A stretch of DNA of 64,000 nucleotides from positions 1-64,000 of the forward strand of contig NZ_VUKA01000005.1 in NCBI RefSeq assembly GCF_008386565.1, given 5' to 3'. A model generated the notes under the pieces. That model saw nothing but the letters and a program-made list of their open reading frames with translations. It ran no database searches and had not been told where the DNA came from. Positions within the stretch are counted from its first letter, which is position 1; each line of letters begins with the position of its first letter. Below are positions 59,663-64,000 of this stretch, piece after piece. A program made the translations under genes and the position numbers. This DNA comes from Teichococcus oryzae (lineage in GTDB: Bacteria > Pseudomonadota > Alphaproteobacteria > Acetobacterales > Acetobacteraceae).

Positions 59663-61002
59663 GCCGCATCCTTCACCGCAGCCTTCGCAAGGAACCCATG
59701 CTGGCCGTGTCCGGAAAGGGGCTGCTGGTGCGCGGCACCGAGGGCCCGCCGGTGATCGATGCCTCGGGCGGCGCCGCCGTCGCCTGCATCGGCCATGGCG
59801 ACGAGCGCGTGGTGCGCGCCATCACCGAGCAGGCGCGGCAGATCGCCTATGCCCACACCGTCTTCTTCACCTGCGAGGCGGCCGAGGAACTGGCCGACCT
59901 GCTGGTGGGCGACAGCCCCGGTGGCCTGACCCACGCTTATTTCGTGTCCTCCGGCTCCGAGGCGATGGAAGCGGCGCTGAAGCTGGCGCGGCAATACTTC
60001 CTGGAGATCGGCCAGCCGCGGCGCAGCCGCTTCATCGCCCGGCGGCAGAGCTATCACGGCAACACGCTGGGTGCCCTCGGCCTCGGCGGCAACATGGCCC
60101 GGCGCGAGCCCTATGAGCCGATCCTGGCCAATTGCTTCAGCCATGTCTCGCCCTGCTTCGCCTACCGCTTCCAGGGAGAGGGGGAAAGCGACGCCGACTA
60201 TGTCGCGCGCCTCGCCGCCGAGCTGGAGGCCGAGTTCCAGCGCCTCGGCCCCGACACCATCGCGGCCTTTGTGGCCGAGCCCATCGTCGGCGCCACGGCG
60301 GGCTGCGTCACCGCCCTGCCCGGCTATTTCCCCGCCATGCGGGAAGTGTGCGACCGTCATGGCGCGCTGCTGATCCTCGACGAGGTGATGTGCGGCATGG
60401 GCCGCTCCGGCACGCTGCATGCCTGGGAGCAGGAGGGCGTGACACCCGACATCCAGACCATCGCCAAGGGACTGGGCGGCGGCTACCAGCCGATCGGCGC
60501 CATCCTGGCGCAGGGCAAAATTGTGCGGGCCCTGTCGGAAGGCTCCGGCGCCTTCAAGCATGGCCACACCTACCAGGCGCATCCGGTGGCCTGCGCGGCG
60601 GCGCTGGCCGTGCAGCGCATCATCCGCGAGGACGACCTGCTGTCCAATGTGCGGGCCATGGGCGCGCGGCTGGAGGCCGGGTTGCAGGAGCGCTTCGGCA
60701 ACCACGCGCATGTTGGCGACATCCGCGGCCGCGGCCTCTTCTGGGCCCTGGAATTCGTCGAGGACCGCGCCAGCCGCCGCAGCTTCGACCCCGCGCGCAA
60801 GGTGAACGAGGCGGTGAAGGACGCCGCCATGGCGGCCGGCGTGATGATCTACCCGATGGGCGGCACCATCGATGGCCGCACCGGCGACCATGTGATCATC
60901 GCCCCGCCCTACACCGCGCGCCCGGAGGAGATCGACCGGATCGTCGAGCTGCTTGGCCAGGCGGTGGACGGAGTGCTGAGCCGGCCTGGCGGCGGGCCGT
61001 GA
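59659..61002 (+). CDS. Class III PLP-dependent aminotransferase
   Basis: 447 residues, overlapping the hydrolase gene (ATGA). Family features: SSGSEAMEAALKLARQYFLE, SYHGNTLGALGLGG, LLILDEVMCGMGRSGTLHAW with the PLP Asp, and Lys270 in TIAKGLGGGY that forms the Schiff base. Members act on omega-amines or beta-amino acids, or as amino-acid racemases. Position after the amide hydrolase suggests it processes the amine released by hydrolysis. Confidence 0.93.
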   Translation: MSRILHRSLRKEPMLAVSGKGLLVRGTEGPPVIDASGGAAVACIGHGDERVVRAITEQARQIAYAHTVFFTCEAAEELADLLVGDSPGGLTHAYFVSSGSEAMEAALKLARQYFLEIGQPRRSRFIARRQSYHGNTLGALGLGGNMARREPYEPILANCFSHVSPCFAYRFQGEGESDADYVARLAAELEAEFQRLGPDTIAAFVAEPIVGATAGCVTALPGYFPAMREVCDRHGALLILDEVMCGMGRSGTLHAWEQEGVTPDIQTIAKGLGGGYQPIGAILAQGKIVRALSEGSGAFKHGHTYQAHPVACAAALAVQRIIREDDLLSNVRAMGARLEAGLQERFGNHAHVGDIRGRGLFWALEFVEDRASRRSFDPARKVNEAVKDAAMAAGVMIYPMGGTIDGRTGDHVIIAPPYTARPEEIDRIVELLGQAVDGVLSRPGGGP

Positions 61003-61334
61003 GGGCCGGCGAGGAGCGCCGGAAGATCGCGCGGGCCTTCACGGAAGGCTTGCGCGGTCCCGTATTCGTGATCACAATAATTTAGAATTTCGAATCAAAT
61101 CTGGAGGGGCAGAAAGGGAGTGTTCCGGCCCGTGGGAGCTTTGTCGCGTCGCGGCGAACCCGATGCCGGCATTCCCGTGCCCGGGGGCATGCCCGGCCCG
61201 GCCTCGCCTGTTGATCCGGCCCCGCCTGTTGATCGCGAATCCGGCCCCGCGCAGTGTTCTTCATCCAGCGCGCGCGGGGCTTCCGGCAAACCGACCCGCC
61301 CATCCTGTCCGAACAGCCAGAAGAAGGTGCAACC
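61003..61334 (+). promoter_or_regulatory. Intergenic region with AT-rich promoter candidate before the PotD-like gene
   Basis: 332 bp without a supported gene. TTGCGC (61050-61055), 17 nt, CACAAT (61073-61078) is a possible promoter in a conspicuous AT-rich island (61070-61100) that also has GAATTTCGAATC. The remaining 230 nt would be an untranslated leader; it contains two CCTGTTGATC repeats (61207 and 61225). Confidence 0.35.
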
Positions 61335-62405
61335 ATGCCATTCAACATGAACCGTCGTGGAATCCTGCGGGCCGGCGGCGGCCTCCTCGCCGCCGGCCTG
61401 CCCCTGCCGGCCTTTGCGCAGGGCGCCACGCCGCCAAAGCCGGACCGTATCGTGGTGAACGCCTCGGGCGGCTCCATGGCGCAGTTCCTGCGGATCGCCT
61501 ATTTCGCGGATTTCGAGCGCGAGCACGGCATCCGCGTCGTCGACACCTCGCCGGTGGATTTCGGCAAGCTGCGCGCCATGGTGAACAGCGGCAACCCGGA
61601 ATGGACGGTGACCGAGATCGGCGGCCAGGACGGCGACCGCGCGACGGAGATGAACCTGCTGGAGCCGATCGACACGTCCATCGTCGATCTCTCGAAATAT
61701 CCGGATGTCGGCCGCAAGTCGCATATCTTCGTGGGCTCCGCCTATTCCACGGTGCTTGGCTTCCGCAGCGACGTGTTCAAGGATGGCAGCCATCCGAAGG
61801 GCTGGGCCGAGTTCTGGGATGTCCGCCGTTTCCCCGGCGCCCGGTCGCTGCGCAACCATCCGGTGGACAACCTTGAATTCGCGCTGCTCGCCGATGGCGT
61901 GCCGATGGACAAGCTTTACCCGCTCGACATGGACCGCGCCTTCCGCAAGCTCGACGAGATCCGGCCGCATATCGCCGTCTGGTGGAGCACGGGCGCGCAG
62001 CCGGCGCAGATGCTGGTGGACAAGGAAGTGGTGCTGGCGACCGGCTGGAACGGGCGCTTCTTTGAGCTGGCCAAGAAGCAGGCGCCGGTCGGCTCCGATT
62101 TCACCCAGGGCTCGTTGAAGAGCAGCTCCTGGGGCATCCCGCGCGGCACGCGCCATGCCTATTGGGGGCAGAAATTCCTCCAAACCATGACCAACCCGCG
62201 CCTCCAGGCCATCTACGCCACCGAGCTGTCCTATGCCGGGCTGCATCCCGACACGGTGAACTATGTCGCGGAGGAGCTGCGGCCGCTGCTGCCGACCGCG
62301 CCGGCGAATCTGGAAAAGCAGTTCTGGCTGAACACCAGCTGGTGGACCGAGAACGGCCAGAAGGCGCAGGAACGCTGGACGCGCTGGATGCTGCAGCGGG
62401 GCTGA
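61335..62405 (+). CDS. PotD-like ABC solute-binding protein
   Basis: 356 residues from the ATG at 61335 (AGAAGG upstream). A twin-arginine-like signal (MNRRGILRAGGGLLAAGLPL) is followed by VVNASGGSMAQFLRIAYFAD, FEREHGIRVVDTSPVDFGKL and a C-terminal half with WWSTGAQPAQMLVDKEVVLA. Typical of spermidine/putrescine-type receptors, family 1 in which many members bind other cationic or zwitterionic compounds. First gene of a PotD-PotA-PotB type transporter on the same strand. Confidence 0.9.
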   Translation: MPFNMNRRGILRAGGGLLAAGLPLPAFAQGATPPKPDRIVVNASGGSMAQFLRIAYFADFEREHGIRVVDTSPVDFGKLRAMVNSGNPEWTVTEIGGQDGDRATEMNLLEPIDTSIVDLSKYPDVGRKSHIFVGSAYSTVLGFRSDVFKDGSHPKGWAEFWDVRRFPGARSLRNHPVDNLEFALLADGVPMDKLYPLDMDRAFRKLDEIRPHIAVWWSTGAQPAQMLVDKEVVLATGWNGRFFELAKKQAPVGSDFTQGSLKSSSWGIPRGTRHAYWGQKFLQTMTNPRLQAIYATELSYAGLHPDTVNYVAEELRPLLPTAPANLEKQFWLNTSWWTENGQKAQERWTRWMLQRG

Positions 62406-62410
62406 GGCAG

Positions 62411-63463
62411 GTGCAGCTTTCCGTTCAAGGGATCGTGCGGCGTTTCGGCCCCGTGGCGGCTCTCGGCGGCGTCGATCTCGACGTCGCCGAGGGCGAGTTC
62501 CTGACCATTCTCGGGCCCTCGGGCTCAGGCAAGACAACCCTTCTGAAAACCATCGCCGGGTTCGAGATCCCCGATGAAGGCACGGTCCTGGTGGGCGGGG
62601 AGGATGTCACACTGGCACCGCCCCGCCGGCGCGATGTCGGGATGGTGTTCCAGAACTACGCGCTGTTTCCCCACATGACCGTGGCGCAGAACATCGCCTT
62701 TCCGCTGGAGATGCGCCGCCGCCCGCGCGAGGAGATCACCCGCCGGGTGGAGGAGGCGCTGCGGCTGGTGGAGCTGCAGGCCTTCGGCCAGCGCCTGCCG
62801 CGCCAGCTTTCCGGCGGGCAGCAGCAGCGCGTGGCGCTGGCGCGCGCCGTGGTGTTCGGCCCGCGCCTCCTTCTGCTGGACGAGCCCTTCGGCGCGCTGG
62901 ACCGCAAGCTGCGTGAATCGCTGCAGCTCGAGGTCCGGCGCCTGCAACGCAACCTGCGCCTGACCACCATCTTCATCACGCATGACCAGGAGGAAGCCCT
63001 GATCATGTCCGACCGCATCGCGGTGATGGACAAGGGGCGCATCGAGCAGGTCGGCTTTCCAGGCGATCTTTATGCCCGGCCGGCGACCCGCTTCGTGGCG
63101 GACTTCCTGGGCGAGTCCAATCTCCTGGAAGGCACCGCGAAGGGCGGCGGCGCCGAGCTTCCCGGCTTTGGCCGGGTTCCGCTGCCTTCCACCCAGCCGG
63201 ACGGGCCGGTCACCCTCCTGCTCCGGCCCGAGGCGCTGCGCCTCGGCGAGGAGGTGGAGGCCCTGCCCTGCCGGGCGCGGGGCACCGTCATCGACACGGT
63301 GTTCCTGGGCCTTTCAGCCAAGCTCCGCCTGCGCCTGGAGGGTGGGCCGGTGGTTCTCGCCCGCATTCCGCTGCGCCCCTCGGCGCCGCCGCCGCCCGCC
63401 GAGGGCGACAGCGTGACGGTCGGCTTCTCCGCGGAGGATGTGCATGTCGTCCCCCGGACATAA
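62411..63463 (+). CDS. ABC transporter ATP-binding protein (PotA-like)
   Basis: 350 residues from a GTG at 62411, 5 nt after the receptor stop. Walker A GPSGSGKTT, Q-loop VFQNYALFPHMT, signature LSGGQQQRVALARA, Walker B LLLLDEPFGALD and switch His in FITHDQEEAL. The C-terminal TOBE domain (about 260-350) is PotA-like. It powers import of the PotD-type ligand. Its end overlaps the permease start. Confidence 0.95.
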   Translation: MQLSVQGIVRRFGPVAALGGVDLDVAEGEFLTILGPSGSGKTTLLKTIAGFEIPDEGTVLVGGEDVTLAPPRRRDVGMVFQNYALFPHMTVAQNIAFPLEMRRRPREEITRRVEEALRLVELQAFGQRLPRQLSGGQQQRVALARAVVFGPRLLLLDEPFGALDRKLRESLQLEVRRLQRNLRLTTIFITHDQEEALIMSDRIAVMDKGRIEQVGFPGDLYARPATRFVADFLGESNLLEGTAKGGGAELPGFGRVPLPSTQPDGPVTLLLRPEALRLGEEVEALPCRARGTVIDTVFLGLSAKLRLRLEGGPVVLARIPLRPSAPPPPAEGDSVTVGFSAEDVHVVPRT

Positions 63464-64000
63464 CCGCGAGGTCATCGCGCGGCGGCGCGAAAGGGGCCTC
63501 CTGCTCCTGGCCGTGCCCGCGCTGCTGCTGCTGGGCGCCATCTTCGCCTGGCCGGTGCTGCGCCTTCTTTCCATGTCGGTGGAAGGCGGCACGCTGGCGC
63601 ATTTCGAGAAGGCGGCGCTGGACGGGCTTTATGTCAGCGTCCTGCTCGACAGCATGAAGATCGCCCTGATGGTGATGGGGATCTGCCTGGTGCTGGCCTA
63701 TCCGGTCGCGCTCTGGCTTTCGCGCGCGGGCCGCGTCGGCCTGGCGCTCGGCATGTTCGCGCTGCTGCTGCCCTTCTGGACCAGCGTGCTGGTCCGCACC
63801 TATGCCTGGCTCGTGCTGCTCGGCCGCAATGGCGTGATCAACCGCACCCTGCGCGACTGGGGCTGGATCGAGGCGCCGCTGCCGTTGCTGCACAATACCG
63901 CCGGCGTGCTGATCGGCATGGTGCATGTGCTGCTGCCCTACATGGTGCTGCCGATCTATGCCTCGCTGCTGCGCATCGACCCCGATCTGCCGCGCGCCGC
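63444..64000 (+). CDS. ABC transporter permease (PotB-like), cut by the window end
   Basis: 185 codons are visible from the ATG at 63444, which has GCGGAGG upstream and overlaps the PotA gene by 20 nt. Membrane segments: LLLLAVPALLLLGAIFAWPV, a long loop, then ALMVMGICLVLAYPVALWLS and LGMFALLLPFWTSVLVRTY, then GVLIGMVHVLLPYMVLPIYA. The WTSVLVRTYAW segment is typical of PotB. A PotC-type gene is expected just beyond the window. Confidence 0.92.
   Translation, partial: MSSPGHNREVIARRRERGLLLLAVPALLLLGAIFAWPVLRLLSMSVEGGTLAHFEKAALDGLYVSVLLDSMKIALMVMGICLVLAYPVALWLSRAGRVGLALGMFALLLPFWTSVLVRTYAWLVLLGRNGVINRTLRDWGWIEAPLPLLHNTAGVLIGMVHVLLPYMVLPIYASLLRIDPDLPRA

Noticed and set aside
1-64000. tRNA, rRNA and attachment sites, including at the 39.1-kb breakpoint
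   Set aside because: No cloverleaf or rRNA-like sequence was noticed, and no integrase or direct-repeat pair was seen at the breakpoint.

Overview
The window looks like a chromosomal segment of a high-GC alphaproteobacterium, most plausibly Acetobacteraceae of the Roseomonas type. This is inferred from the high GC, several Bug/TctC-type solute receptors beside IclR/AraC regulators, a TctABC transporter joined to CoA-transferase and lyase genes, and the protein styles. There is no rRNA or tRNA gene to settle the taxonomy.

The left part (about 1-39.1 kb) is mosaic. Its edges are worn: a gutted DUF3141 gene (1-863), a frameshifted FabI-like remnant (5.0-5.4 kb), two overlapping transposase relics (8.26-9.04 kb), a truncated AraC regulator, a decayed secreted-protein gene (35.5 kb) and a dead toxin beside an intact antitoxin (36.3-36.9 kb). 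Between these lie intact modules that look like stress or envelope functions: a HlyD-type adaptor with a small membrane partner, an AI-2E/PerM-type permease, a DUF1269 protein, a patatin-like lipoprotein flanked by two members of one periplasmic family, and a long PLP decarboxylase followed by two AspT-type antiporters. They continue with a sulfotransferase-CysD-CysNC sulfation cassette, a DUF3300/DUF2950 pair, a third AspT antiporter, an OmpA-like porin, a small lipoprotein, an AraC regulator coupled to a Bug receptor, and a bifunctional PBP.

At about 39.1 kb a DctM (TRAP permease) gene is cut, and from there on the sequence is denser, of higher GC and mostly intact. This right part is catabolic. 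It holds a flavin monooxygenase; two tiny overlapping genes; a TctCBA-HMG-CoA-lyase-CoA-transferase operon with a divergent IclR regulator and a perfect inverted repeat between them; an M81 (MlrC) peptidase with an RpiR regulator and a divergent Bug receptor; a membrane alpha/beta hydrolase; a RidA/TetR divergent pair with two identical palindromes 52 bp apart; and an IclR regulator diverging from a solute-binding protein, a DMFase-large-subunit-like hydrolase, a class III aminotransferase and a PotD/PotA/PotB-type ABC transporter that runs off the window.

The working picture is uptake of carboxylates or amides by receptors, CoA activation and cleavage or amide hydrolysis and transamination, and local regulators for each module. 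In the left half, decarboxylation with antiport may serve acid resistance or energy conservation, and PAPS made by CysD/CysNC would feed the adjacent sulfotransferase. Two copies of a 28-bp palindrome in opposite orientation (41.87 and 53.49 kb) are dispersed intergenic repeats.
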